64,000 nucleotides of DNA, from the NCBI RefSeq assembly GCF_003688495.1, contig NZ_REFH01000011.1, forward strand, positions 1 through 64,000. The letters are read 5' to 3'. The notes below the pieces were generated by a model that made no database searches, had not been told where the DNA came from, and worked only from the letters and a program-made list of their open reading frames with translations. Made by a program: the position numbers and the translations under genes. Source of the stretch: Flavobacterium weaverense. Lineage in GTDB: Bacteria; Bacteroidota; Bacteroidia; Flavobacteriales; Flavobacteriaceae. This document shows positions 17,246-26,091 of this stretch, piece by piece. How positions within the stretch are numbered: the stretch's first letter is position 1; the number at the start of each line of letters is the position of its first letter.

Positions 17246-18949
17246 ATGAAGCACATTTTATCTCTTATCCTGATCTTTAACTTATTCAGTTGTAAAGAAA
17301 ATAATAAAGATTCAAATGAATCGTCTAAGCTCTACTATAATGGAGACATACTTACCATGGAAGGTGACTCTCCTCAATATGCAGAAGCGATTGTTGCGCA
17401 AAACGGTAAAATTGTTTTTGTAGGAACAAAATTAAAAGCGGAATCAAAGTTCAAAAACTCTGAAAAAATTGATTTAAAAGGTAAAACACTTTTACCAGGA
17501 TTTATTGATCCGCATAGTCATTTTGGAATGGTTTCTAATACGATGGGACAAGTAGATTTGAATCCGAAACCTGTGGGAAATGTCACTAATATTTCTGATA
17601 TTTTAAAAAACCTTAAAAAGTATAAAGAAGATAAGAAAATTCCAGATGGTGAATGGATTTTTGGTTGGGGTTATGATGATGGTGAATTAACTGAAAAACG
17701 TCATCCTACCAAAAAAGATGTTGATAAAGTACTACCAAATAATCCGGTTTATCTTCAGCATACTAGCGGACATATGGGAGTTGCTAATACGTTAGGACTT
17801 GAATCTTTAAAAGTTTCAGCAGCTACAAAAAATCCTGACGGTGGAACTATTGTTCGTTTCCCAAATTCAAGTGATCCAACTGGTTTAGTACAAGAAACAG
17901 CTATGTATCCTTTTGTACGTTTGATGATGGAAAAATTAGATTCTAAACAAGCTGAATTTTTTGATACTACGCAAGATTATTATGCTTCAAACGGAATTAC
18001 CACTGCACAAGATGGAATGACTAGCAGAGAATCTATAAAATTCTTTCAATCGCAAGCTGACGCAGGAAAATTTAAGATTGATTTGATTGCTTTAGCAGGA
18101 TATTCAGAATTAGAAAGTAATTTAGGAGATACTACTTTACATTTTAAAACCTACAAAAACGGATTTAAAATTCAAGGAACAAAAATAGTTGCCGATGGTT
18201 CGCCACAAGGAAAAACAGCTTTCTTTAGCAAACCCTTTTTAACTGAAGTTCCTGGTTGTCATCATGACTGTAGAGGATTGCCAAGCTTAACTCAAGAAAA
18301 TTTAAATAATTTATTCGAAACTGCTTACGCAAAAGACAATCAGTTGTTTATTCACTGTAATGGAGACGCTTCCATCGATATGGTTTTGTTAGCACACGAA
18401 AATGCATGCAAAAAATTAAACCAACTTTTAGACAAAGACCGAAGAACGATTGTTATTCATTCGCAATTTGTACGTCCTGAGCAATTAGATAAGTTTGTAA
18501 AATACAACATGGAACCTTCTTTCTTTACCAATCACGCTTATTTTTGGGGAGATGTTCACGTACAAAATTTAGGCAAAGCTCGTGCTGATTTTTTAAGTCC
18601 AATGGTTACGGCAAAAAAATTAGGTTTAAAACCAACTAATCATTCTGATGCTACGGTTACTCCTATCGATCCCATTTTCACTATTTGGACAGCCGTAAAT
18701 CGAGTTTCAAGATCTGGTCAAGTAATTGGGGCATCTGAAAGAACAACTCCTTATTTAGCATTACAAGCGATTACAGCGTTCGCCGCTTACGAGTTATTTG
18801 ACGAAAAATTAAAAGGAACTTTAACTGCTGGAAAATTAGCTGATTTTGTAATTTTAGATAAAAATCCATTAAAAGTACAACCAATGGAAATTAAAAACAT
18901 TCAAATTTTAGAAACGATTAAAGAAGGTAAAACGATATTTAAGAAATAA
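17246..18949 (+). CDS. Amidohydrolase family lipoprotein (YtcJ-like)
   Basis: This is a 567-residue metal-dependent hydrolase of the amidohydrolase superfamily, YtcJ/AepA branch. The leader ends in the lipobox LFSC (Cys16), so it is probably an envelope lipoprotein, which is unusual because many relatives are cytosolic. The metal-binding motif DPHSH lies with His90 and His92, further His residues occur in FIHCNGDAS, IVIHSQFV and TNHSDATV, and LTAGKLADFVILDKNPL is the typical C-terminal segment that returns to the small beta-sandwich. These enzymes hydrolyse amide or imide-type bonds, and the substrate here is unknown. It lies 48 bases before the SDR gene, which suggests hydrolysis followed by alcohol oxidation in one pathway. 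Confidence 0.85.
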   Translation: MKHILSLILIFNLFSCKENNKDSNESSKLYYNGDILTMEGDSPQYAEAIVAQNGKIVFVGTKLKAESKFKNSEKIDLKGKTLLPGFIDPHSHFGMVSNTMGQVDLNPKPVGNVTNISDILKNLKKYKEDKKIPDGEWIFGWGYDDGELTEKRHPTKKDVDKVLPNNPVYLQHTSGHMGVANTLGLESLKVSAATKNPDGGTIVRFPNSSDPTGLVQETAMYPFVRLMMEKLDSKQAEFFDTTQDYYASNGITTAQDGMTSRESIKFFQSQADAGKFKIDLIALAGYSELESNLGDTTLHFKTYKNGFKIQGTKIVADGSPQGKTAFFSKPFLTEVPGCHHDCRGLPSLTQENLNNLFETAYAKDNQLFIHCNGDASIDMVLLAHENACKKLNQLLDKDRRTIVIHSQFVRPEQLDKFVKYNMEPSFFTNHAYFWGDVHVQNLGKARADFLSPMVTAKKLGLKPTNHSDATVTPIDPIFTIWTAVNRVSRSGQVIGASERTTPYLALQAITAFAAYELFDEKLKGTLTAGKLADFVILDKNPLKVQPMEIKNIQILETIKEGKTIFKK

Positions 18950-18997
18950 TACCAGCGTTAAAGATCATAGATATTAAAAATTAAAATAAATACAATT

Positions 18998-19777
18998 ATG
19001 GATACATCAAAACATTTTGATTTAAAAGGAAAAACAGCAATAGTAACAGGTGGAGCAGGCGGGATAGGAAAAGCTTGTTGCGAAATACTAGCTGCTTACG
19101 GCGCTAACGTTGTGGTTTCAGATTATAACTTAGAAGCTGCTCAAGAAACATCAAAAGCAATAAACGACAATGGCGGAACTTCAATCGCAATAGATTGCAA
19201 CGTTCTTGAAGACGCTGCTTTAATTAATTTAGTAGATAAAACTATTGAAAAATTTGGCAGCATCGAAATATTAGTAAATAACGTTGGTGGTGGTGGCGCA
19301 GGAAAAGAAAGCCCTTACGATATTGAGGTAGCACAATTTAAAAAAGTATTTGATATGAACGTTTTTAGTATGTGGCGTCTTTGTCAATTGGTTGCACCAC
19401 ATATGAAAAAATCTGGTTACGGTAGTATAATAAATATGTCTTCAATGGCTTCTATCAATAAAAGTCCTGCAATAAGTGCTTATGCATCATCAAAAGCGGC
19501 AATAAATCATATGACGCGCAATCTAGCGTTTGATTATGGGCCAGATAATATTAGAATAAATGCAATTGGACCTGGAGCGACAAGAACGCACGCTTTGAGT
19601 ACAGTATTAACTCCAGAATTAGAAAAAGCTATGTTGAAGCACACACCTATCCACAGGTTGGGTGAAGCAGAAGACATTGCAGGAGCCGTACTTTATTTTG
19701 CAGCACCAATTTCAAGTTGGACAAGTGGCCAAATCATTTTTATCAATGGTGGTGGCGAGCAGACTTTAGATATGTAA
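18998..19777 (+). CDS. SDR oxidoreductase, similar to 7-alpha-hydroxysteroid dehydrogenase
   Basis: This is a classical short-chain dehydrogenase of 259 residues. The cofactor motif TGGAGGIG lies at residues 17-24, NNVGGGG follows, and the catalytic triad is a Ser in MSSMAS, Y162 and K166. Long stretches (NVFSMWRLCQLVAPHM, LTPELEKAMLKHTPIHRLG, SGQIIFINGGGEQ) closely follow E. coli HdhA, which oxidises the 7-alpha hydroxyl of bile acids. A hydroxysteroid or similar secondary alcohol is therefore a fair guess, but SDR substrates cannot be set from sequence. It is the last gene of the unit and ends before a long hairpin terminator. Confidence 0.85.
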   Translation: MDTSKHFDLKGKTAIVTGGAGGIGKACCEILAAYGANVVVSDYNLEAAQETSKAINDNGGTSIAIDCNVLEDAALINLVDKTIEKFGSIEILVNNVGGGGAGKESPYDIEVAQFKKVFDMNVFSMWRLCQLVAPHMKKSGYGSIINMSSMASINKSPAISAYASSKAAINHMTRNLAFDYGPDNIRINAIGPGATRTHALSTVLTPELEKAMLKHTPIHRLGEAEDIAGAVLYFAAPISSWTSGQIIFINGGGEQTLDM

Positions 19778-19802
19778 ATCTTATCGAAAATTACAAACTT
19801 AG

Positions 19803-19857
19803 GACGTAATACAAAATCTAATTATTTTTAAAATTAGATAATGTGTTACGTCTTTTT
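19803..19857 (+). terminator. Long intrinsic terminator after the SDR gene
   Basis: Outer arms GACGTAA/TTACGTC and inner arms ATCTAATT/AATTAGAT form one long imperfect hairpin, followed by TTTTT. Confidence 0.85.
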
Positions 19858-19975
19858 ATTTAATGACTCGAAGCACTAATACAATAATTAATTTCTGACT
19901 GCTTAAGATTTTTATACTGCATTAGGCTCTATTTTGTATTACTTTCGCGGTCAAAAATATTAGGCATTACTTTTT

Positions 19976-20878
19976 ATGGATAAAATTTATAACAATCGCT
20001 GGTTTCTTTTACTATTTATTTCCATCACATGGGGAAGCTCATTCATATTGATCAAAAAATCTCTCTTAGTGTTTACACCTTATGAAATTGGAGCGATTCG
20101 CGTATTAGGATCTGGGTTGATATTAGCAGCAATAGGTATTCCTGCACTTTTAAAAATGGGGAAAAATAATCTTTTATGGGTGATTATCGCAGGCTTCTTT
20201 GGAAACTTCCTTCCCATGTTCTTGTTTCCTATTGCTCAAACGCAAGTTAGTAGCTCATTGGCAGGAATTTTGGATTCATTAGTTCCAATTTTTATTCTGG
20301 CATTTGGATTTTTACTCTTCGGAATCAAAAGCAAAATTACCCAAGTAATTGGTGCAATAATTGGTTTTATAGGAGCAGCAAGTTTGATCTTTTTTTCAGA
20401 AGGAAATTCTGAAAATTCACAGTTTGGTTATGCCATGCTTATCATTTTGGGCGGTGCCTCCTATGCTGTAAATTCTTTAATTGTTAAAGAAAAACTACCC
20501 CAACTTAACGCAGTAAAATTAACTGCAGCGGTCTATAGCTTCTGGGCAATTCCATCTGGAATAATATTGTATTTCACTGGAATGATTCAAAATTTTGAAA
20601 TGCAACCTACTTACATAGAACCAATGATATATATGTCGTTCTTGACTATCTTTGGTACAGCGATCGCTATGCTTTTATACTTTAAGCTAATTCAAAAAAC
20701 GTCAGCTGTCTTTGCAAGTATTTCAAGTTACCTATTACCGGTTGTTGCAATAATTTGGGGAATACTGGATGGTGAAGAATTTACTTTCTGGTATATTATA
20801 GGTGGTGCTTTAATTTCAATTGGAATTTACTTAATACGAGAGAAAAAAGCGCTAACTGTTACTACTACAAAACACTAA
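19976..20878 (+). CDS. EamA/DMT-family transporter
   Basis: This is a 300-residue inner-membrane protein with about ten transmembrane helices in two EamA repeats. The first repeat begins WFLLLFISITWGSSFILIKKS with its typical WGSSF signature, and the second covers about residues 150-290. DMT transporters of this type export amino acids, nucleosides or other metabolites. The substrate is not predictable. A near-consensus -7 element, TACTTTCG, lies at 19940-19947, 29 bases before the ATG. It is transcribed alone and converges on the mscS-like gene. Confidence 0.85.
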   Translation: MDKIYNNRWFLLLFISITWGSSFILIKKSLLVFTPYEIGAIRVLGSGLILAAIGIPALLKMGKNNLLWVIIAGFFGNFLPMFLFPIAQTQVSSSLAGILDSLVPIFILAFGFLLFGIKSKITQVIGAIIGFIGAASLIFFSEGNSENSQFGYAMLIILGGASYAVNSLIVKEKLPQLNAVKLTAAVYSFWAIPSGIILYFTGMIQNFEMQPTYIEPMIYMSFLTIFGTAIAMLLYFKLIQKTSAVFASISSYLLPVVAIIWGILDGEEFTFWYIIGGALISIGIYLIREKKALTVTTTKH

Positions 20879-20962
20879 TGTTGTTATAAAATGTATTGCT
20901 TAAAAAATAGATAATGATAAAAAATCTCATCTAAAACTGAAAGTAATTGGTACGCATTTTTC

Positions 20963-20986
20963 GATAAAGTGACTTCTCACTTTATC
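20963..20986. terminator. Bidirectional hairpin between convergent genes
   Basis: A perfect 10-bp stem, GATAAAGTGA/TCACTTTATC, with a CTTC loop lies between the EamA stop and the MscS stop. T runs are weak on both sides. Confidence 0.6.
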
Positions 20987-20989
20987 TCT

Positions 20990-21820
20990 TTATTCTGTTG
21001 TAAATTGACTGTTTATTGAGGAATGTATAACTCTTTGAGGGTAAGGAATTACGATGTTTTCTTTATTAAAAGCTTTGAGAAGAAGCACTCTATATTCACT
21101 TTTTATATTTTCAATTCTAAAAACATCATCAGACCAAAAGTGAATCGTAAAGTTAAGAGATGACTCTGCAAATTCTTCAAACCGAATTATAGGTTTAGGT
21201 TCCAATCTAATTTTGTCAAAATTTTGAGCAGTTTGCTCCATAATTGACATTACCAAATCGACATCTGAGCTAAAATCAACTCTAGTAGAAACAGAGAATC
21301 TTGAAGTAGTATCACTGTGAGTCCAATTGATAAGTTGATTTCGCGTTAAATCAGTATTTGGTAAAATTATCCACTTATCATCTCTTGTTAAAACCGTCGT
21401 AGTTCTCAATTTTATTTGCTGCACTTTACATACAAGTCCTTTAATTTCAAGCACATCGCCTACTTTAATTGATGAATCAATTAATATAATTAATCCGGAA
21501 ATATAATCACTAAATAGGTTTTGCATACCTAATCCAAAACCAACTAAAAGTGCCGCAGAACCCGCTAATAAAAGTGAAACATCTAATCCAATGAGATGCA
21601 AACCAATCATAAATGAAAAAACAATAATTACATATTTACTCAAAGTGTAAATTGAAAATTTCTTAGCATCATCAAAACGACTAGTCCTATATACTATTGA
21701 TTTTATAGTTTTTAGCAAAATTCCAACCATGAATAACCATAAAATTAACTTTACAATCGCTAATACTTGCAATGAAAATCCATCAAATGTAAATAGAGTA
21801 TATTTTAAAAATTCTTTCAT
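20990..21820 (-). CDS. MscS-family mechanosensitive ion channel
   Basis: This is a 276-residue small-conductance channel that opens under membrane tension and releases solutes during osmotic downshock. Three transmembrane helices (about residues 14-36, 58-80 and 83-115) end in the pore helix GFGLGMQNLFSDYISGL, followed by the beta domain (VGDVLEIKG, WIILPNTDLTRNQLINWT) and the alpha/beta C-terminal domain. The length and order match E. coli MscS. It lies 66 bases after the antiporter gene on the same strand and is probably co-expressed with it, which groups ion and osmotic functions. Confidence 0.92.
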   Translation of the reverse strand: MKEFLKYTLFTFDGFSLQVLAIVKLILWLFMVGILLKTIKSIVYRTSRFDDAKKFSIYTLSKYVIIVFSFMIGLHLIGLDVSLLLAGSAALLVGFGLGMQNLFSDYISGLIILIDSSIKVGDVLEIKGLVCKVQQIKLRTTTVLTRDDKWIILPNTDLTRNQLINWTHSDTTSRFSVSTRVDFSSDVDLVMSIMEQTAQNFDKIRLEPKPIIRFEEFAESSLNFTIHFWSDDVFRIENIKSEYRVLLLKAFNKENIVIPYPQRVIHSSINSQFTTE

Positions 21821-21886
21821 TCTTGTAAAAATATATTTATTCTGTAGTATTATAAATAATTGAGCTAAAATGATTTTTGACTTAAA

Positions 21887-23065
21887 TTACAATGTTTTTT
21901 CAGCTTTGGTTTTATTAAACATCAATCCCAACATCATTACAACTGCACTCAGAATAATCACTTGAATAATCAAAGAGCTATTTATAAAATTAATGCTTTT
22001 TGATAAAGGGATTGAAATAAAAAGCATAATGGTCACTAAGCCTCGAGGTGCAACAAAGAGAAGCGGCGCTAATTCAATTTTTAAAACTTTAAGTTGGATT
22101 ACTCTAGCTAAAATTATTACAGCGATAATTCCGAAAGCAAAAGGAAGCGTTTCACTATTTAGTAAGACATCTGATGTAATAGTATAACCAAAAAGTATGA
22201 AGAATAGCGTTCGAACCAAAAATGAAACTTCAGCAATTAGTTTAGCAAATTCACGAACCTCTAAATTCAGTTTTTCTGGATTCAACTTCTTTATGAATCT
22301 AAAGCCTTTTAGTTCATCTAAGTTATTTAAAAATAATCCAAAGATTAGAATGAATAATAGCGCTGGCAAATGATAAATTTTTGCAAGAGCATACACTAAA
22401 ATAATCATTACCATAATGGGAATAAACTTAACATGATGGTCTATTTTTTTAATCAAAAGTGATAAGCCTAAACTAGCGACTAACGATATTACTAGCATGA
22501 TAAGTATTTGTATAAAAAAGGTAAAAAAAGAACCTACTCCAATCGTTTCATTGGTCAGAAAAAAATTAAATAAAATCACACCAAAAATATCAGACATGCT
22601 GCTCTCATAAACTACAAATTCTTTTTTACTAGAGGATAAATTTTGAACGCTAGGTATAGCAATCGCACTACTTATTATACAAAATGGCACTGCGTTTAAT
22701 AAACTGATCATAACACCTTGATTTGTAAAATAATTAATTGCAAATCCAAAAATTAAAAGTAAAAATACGAGCGGAATCAAAGCCGAGAAAAAGGAACTAG
22801 TTATAACTTTCTTTTTGTTTTTATTTAATTCAAGATCTAATCCTGCCTCTAGCACTATCAAGATTAATCCAATTGTTCCAATAACTGGCAGCATTAAATC
22901 GAGGTTGGGAATTTTAATTTCAAAAAAGTTGATTCCTTGATGAATAGAAAATCCCATGATTAACATAATGATAACAGTCGGAATTTTAGTGTGCTTTGAA
23001 CTCAAGTCAAAGGCGTATGCTACTAATATCAGTAAGCAAAGTATAATTATCAAAGTAATTGTCAT
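21887..23065 (-). CDS. Cation:proton antiporter (CPA family)
   Basis: This is a 392-residue integral membrane protein with about 12 hydrophobic helices and no soluble regulatory tail. It has the CPA-type layout, with GLILIVLEAGLDLE in the fourth or fifth helix, a pore-region helix containing IISSAIAIPSVQ, and a late LLFVAPRGLVTIMLF segment, which is typical for sodium or potassium/proton exchangers. The expected role is pH and salt homeostasis in the inner membrane. It is followed by the MscS gene. Ion specificity cannot be read from the sequence. Confidence 0.85.
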   Translation of the reverse strand: MTITLIIILCLLILVAYAFDLSSKHTKIPTVIIMLIMGFSIHQGINFFEIKIPNLDLMLPVIGTIGLILIVLEAGLDLELNKNKKKVITSSFFSALIPLVFLLLIFGFAINYFTNQGVMISLLNAVPFCIISSAIAIPSVQNLSSSKKEFVVYESSMSDIFGVILFNFFLTNETIGVGSFFTFFIQILIMLVISLVASLGLSLLIKKIDHHVKFIPIMVMIILVYALAKIYHLPALLFILIFGLFLNNLDELKGFRFIKKLNPEKLNLEVREFAKLIAEVSFLVRTLFFILFGYTITSDVLLNSETLPFAFGIIAVIILARVIQLKVLKIELAPLLFVAPRGLVTIMLFISIPLSKSINFINSSLIIQVIILSAVVMMLGLMFNKTKAEKTL

Positions 23066-23650
23066 AGTGTGTTTTTAGTAGATGGCGAGGCTTAAATAAT
23101 TGTGTTGTTGAAATAATTTAATTTTCTCTACTACTTTAAGATAATTATAATTACGTCGTTTTACAGATTTAAAAAATAATAACAGCTTGTGAAATTTTAA
23201 AATTAATTTTTGATTTCTTATTCAAAAGTAACTTTTAGTAAAATATTGAATGAGCTGAGAAACAATCACTAAGCAAATAAAAATGTAAGCGATCAAATTA
23301 GAATTTATTTGTTTTTTGTGAGTCGAAATTTACAATATTAATTACTGCTACATTTTTATAATATTATAAATATTTTTTATAATTTACACTCTCTAATAAA
23401 GATATCTCTATAAGCCATATTATTTTGTAGTATTAAAAATTTGCATTCTACTTGATCCTAAAGCAAATAAAAAAGGGCTTAATAAAAAGTTTTATTAAAT
23501 AAAGATAAGTCAAACGTATAAAAAAGAGTGTAATTAGCTGTTATAAATAGTTTTTAGTATTAAAAATAAAATTAATAGTTTCTAAATGTGTAATGTGTTC
23601 CCCTAGTTTTTAATTTAATCATTTTGTAATTAATAAGAAATATCAATCTT
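23066..23650. other. Divergent intergenic region
   Basis: This 585-base gap lies between the divergent antiporter and cardiolipin synthase genes. A TACGTTTG element on the minus strand (23511-23518) matches TAnnTTTG but lies about 450 bases from the antiporter start. TTAATAAAA/TTTTATTAA forms an AT-only hairpin near 23480-23498. No gene is supported. Confidence 0.35.
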
Positions 23651-25108
23651 ATGATGAATTGGATATTAGCAACTCAAATTATTTATTCATTAGCAGTTTT
23701 TATTGTAATCCTTCGCGTTCTCTATGATACTCGCAGCAGTACAAAAGCTTTAGCCTATATTTTATTCATCATTTTTGTTCCAATAGCGGGAATGCTTTTC
23801 TACTTTTCGTTTGGAATCAACTACAGAAAGAGACAGTTATATAGTAAAAAGTTAGAGGTTGATGAACCAATACGAGTTAAAATTCAGAATAAAATGAATG
23901 TTTACTCTGATGCAATTCTTAATTCTGGCCTTATCGCCGAAAAGCATAAAACATTAACAGAGTTTATTCGTCGCTCAGGAAGTAGTCCGTTAACTGCTAA
24001 CAATAAAGTAAAACTTTTTATTAATGGTGAGGAGAAATTTCCTGAGTTACTAATAGCTTTAGAAAACGCAAAATCACACATTCACTTAGAATATTATATC
24101 TATGAAAGTGATGTTACTGGTAATCAAATAGCAGATTTATTAATTAAAAAATCAAATGAAGGTCTTGAAGTTCGTTTCATGTATGATGATTTTGGAAGCC
24201 ATGGTTTAGGAAAAGAATTTATAGAAAAGTTAAACGCTGCCGGAGTTCAAACAGCCCCTTTTTACAAGATAAAATGGTACGCCTTAGCAAACCGAATTAA
24301 TTACAGAAACCACCGAAAGATTATAATTATCGACGGATTAACTGGTTTTGTTGGAGGTATAAACATGAGCGATAAGTACAGAAATGATTTGGAAACAAAA
24401 AATAAGCTGTTTTGGAGAGATACCCATTTAATGATAAATGGACAAGCTACCTCCTATTTACAATATTTATTCCTGTGCGATTGGAATTTTTGTAGCGCGA
24501 CAAAATTAATTTACATTGAAACTTACTTTCCCACTGTAAATCATAATGAAACAATCGAAAATGAAGTAATGCAAATTGCTGCATCAGGACCGGACAGCTC
24601 ACAACCCGTTATTTTCTATTCTCTATTAGAAGCTATAAGCTGCGCTAAAAAAAGTATATATATTACTAGTCCTTATTTTATTCCTGGCGAAAGTTTAATG
24701 GATTCTCTAATTATTGCAATACAAAGTGGTCTTGATGTAAAAGTGTTAATTCCGGGAATATCAGATTCCAAAATGGTCAACGCAGCCGCAAGTGCTTACT
24801 ATACTGAATTATTACAGTATGGTGCAAAAATTTATAAGTACAACAAAGGATTTGTACACGCTAAAACAATGGTAATCGATGATGATTTGGCCATTATAGG
24901 ATCTGCTAATATGGATTATAGAAGTTTTGATCTGAACTTTGAGGTCAATGCTTTGATTTATAATGAGAAAACAGCGAGAGAGTTAACAGTAGCTTTCGAG
25001 AACGATTTAAAAGAATCAGTACAAATTGATGCTAAACTTTGGCTTGGCAGACCGAAATATATTCATTTATGGGAGAAAATTGTTCGCTTAATTTCTCCTT
25101 TTTTATAA
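23651..25108 (+). CDS. cls: Cardiolipin synthase (phospholipase D family)
   Basis: This enzyme joins two phosphatidylglycerol molecules into cardiolipin at the inner membrane. There are two N-terminal transmembrane helices (about residues 5-22 and 33-54) and two HKD motifs: NHRKIIIIDG with His211 and Lys213, and HAKTMVIDDD with His403. Each is followed by the expected G-x-x-N-x-S-type segment (GGINMSD and GSANMDYRS). At 485 residues it matches ClsA-type enzymes. Two adjacent ATG codons exist and I use the first. It neighbours osmotic and efflux genes, which fits a membrane-stress cluster. Confidence 0.93.
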   Translation: MMNWILATQIIYSLAVFIVILRVLYDTRSSTKALAYILFIIFVPIAGMLFYFSFGINYRKRQLYSKKLEVDEPIRVKIQNKMNVYSDAILNSGLIAEKHKTLTEFIRRSGSSPLTANNKVKLFINGEEKFPELLIALENAKSHIHLEYYIYESDVTGNQIADLLIKKSNEGLEVRFMYDDFGSHGLGKEFIEKLNAAGVQTAPFYKIKWYALANRINYRNHRKIIIIDGLTGFVGGINMSDKYRNDLETKNKLFWRDTHLMINGQATSYLQYLFLCDWNFCSATKLIYIETYFPTVNHNETIENEVMQIAASGPDSSQPVIFYSLLEAISCAKKSIYITSPYFIPGESLMDSLIIAIQSGLDVKVLIPGISDSKMVNAAASAYYTELLQYGAKIYKYNKGFVHAKTMVIDDDLAIIGSANMDYRSFDLNFEVNALIYNEKTARELTVAFENDLKESVQIDAKLWLGRPKYIHLWEKIVRLISPFL

Positions 25109-25145
25109 CAGATAGTACGTATTAACAAAACTTTTAGTTCTTTTA

Positions 25146-25177
25146 GTTCGTAAATAAACGAACTTGTTGTAAATTTG
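25146..25177 (+). promoter_or_regulatory. Palindromic operator with adjoining -7 promoter element (copy 2)
   Basis: GTTCGT (25146-25151) and ACGAAC (25158-25163), spaced by 6 bases, precede TAAATTTG (25170-25177) by exactly 6 bases, as at 16291-16322. The Usp gene starts at 25208, so this is the likely regulated promoter of the Usp-efflux operon. Confidence 0.65.
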
Positions 25178-25207
25178 CACTTTAGTTTATATTAAAACTT
25201 AAATATT

Positions 25208-26047
25208 ATGAAAACGATACTGATACCAACTGACTTCTCAGAACATAGTGAAAATGCGCTAAAAGCAGCAGCATTGATAGCTAAACATCAAAACGCTAAA
25301 CTTTTGGTTTTACATGTCGCTGGTATTAAAGATTCATCTCTTATAAAAAATAATGATGAGAGTTTTACTGAAACTATGTTTTACATAAGATTAGCAGAAA
25401 AGAACTTTGGAGAATTTTTAAATAAACCCTATTTAAAAGGACTGTCAGTTAGTCAAATTATAAAGAAAAACACTAATTTCAGTGAGATTAATGAGGTGCT
25501 CACCGAGAACAATGTGTCGCTTATCGTTATGAGTTCTCATGGAACTAGCGGCTTACATGAAATAGTAATAGGATCTAACACTGAGAAGGTTATACGATAT
25601 TCAAATGTGCCCGTGTTAGTTATTAAAGAAGTCGCATCACAATATAAAATGGGAATTGGTGTATATACTTCAGATTTTTCAGAAGACAGTATTGAAGCTT
25701 ACAAAACTGCAAAAGAGTTTTTTAAAGAGTGGCAAACGACGATGAAAATGGTATATATAAATCCAAATGGAAGAAAGTTTAAAAATACTCGAGAATTAGA
25801 TTTAATGCTTACTAATTTCTTTACAAAAGCAGGAGAAAAAGACAGTTCCGAATTTAAAAACAATGTCACTATCTATTCAGAACACTCAATTGAAAAAGGA
25901 ATTTTCAATTTTAGTCAAGATGTAAACGCAGATTTTATTGTTATTCCTACTCACGCTCGTCAAGGTATTGCATCAATTTTAAAAGGGAGTTTATCCGAAG
26001 ATGTTGCAAATCATTCGATGATACCAGTTTTAACAATCAAGATATAA
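25208..26047 (+). CDS. Universal stress protein with two UspA domains
   Basis: This is a 279-residue cytosolic protein made of two tandem UspA folds (about residues 1-145 and 150-279). The first keeps the TILIPTDFSEHSENALKAA start and an ATP-loop-like SSHGTSGLHEIVIGSNTEKV segment. The second has a more diverged TSDFSEDSIEAYKTA start and an IPTHARQGIASILKGS loop. Usp proteins bind nucleotides and are induced under stress, and their targets are mostly unknown. It lies directly after a palindrome-controlled promoter and 44 bases before the TolC gene. It therefore appears to lead the efflux operon. Confidence 0.9.
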   Translation: MKTILIPTDFSEHSENALKAAALIAKHQNAKLLVLHVAGIKDSSLIKNNDESFTETMFYIRLAEKNFGEFLNKPYLKGLSVSQIIKKNTNFSEINEVLTENNVSLIVMSSHGTSGLHEIVIGSNTEKVIRYSNVPVLVIKEVASQYKMGIGVYTSDFSEDSIEAYKTAKEFFKEWQTTMKMVYINPNGRKFKNTRELDLMLTNFFTKAGEKDSSEFKNNVTIYSEHSIEKGIFNFSQDVNADFIVIPTHARQGIASILKGSLSEDVANHSMIPVLTIKI

Positions 26048-26091
26048 TTAGATATCAAAAAGAATTTATCATTAATTTGAAATTTTTAAAA

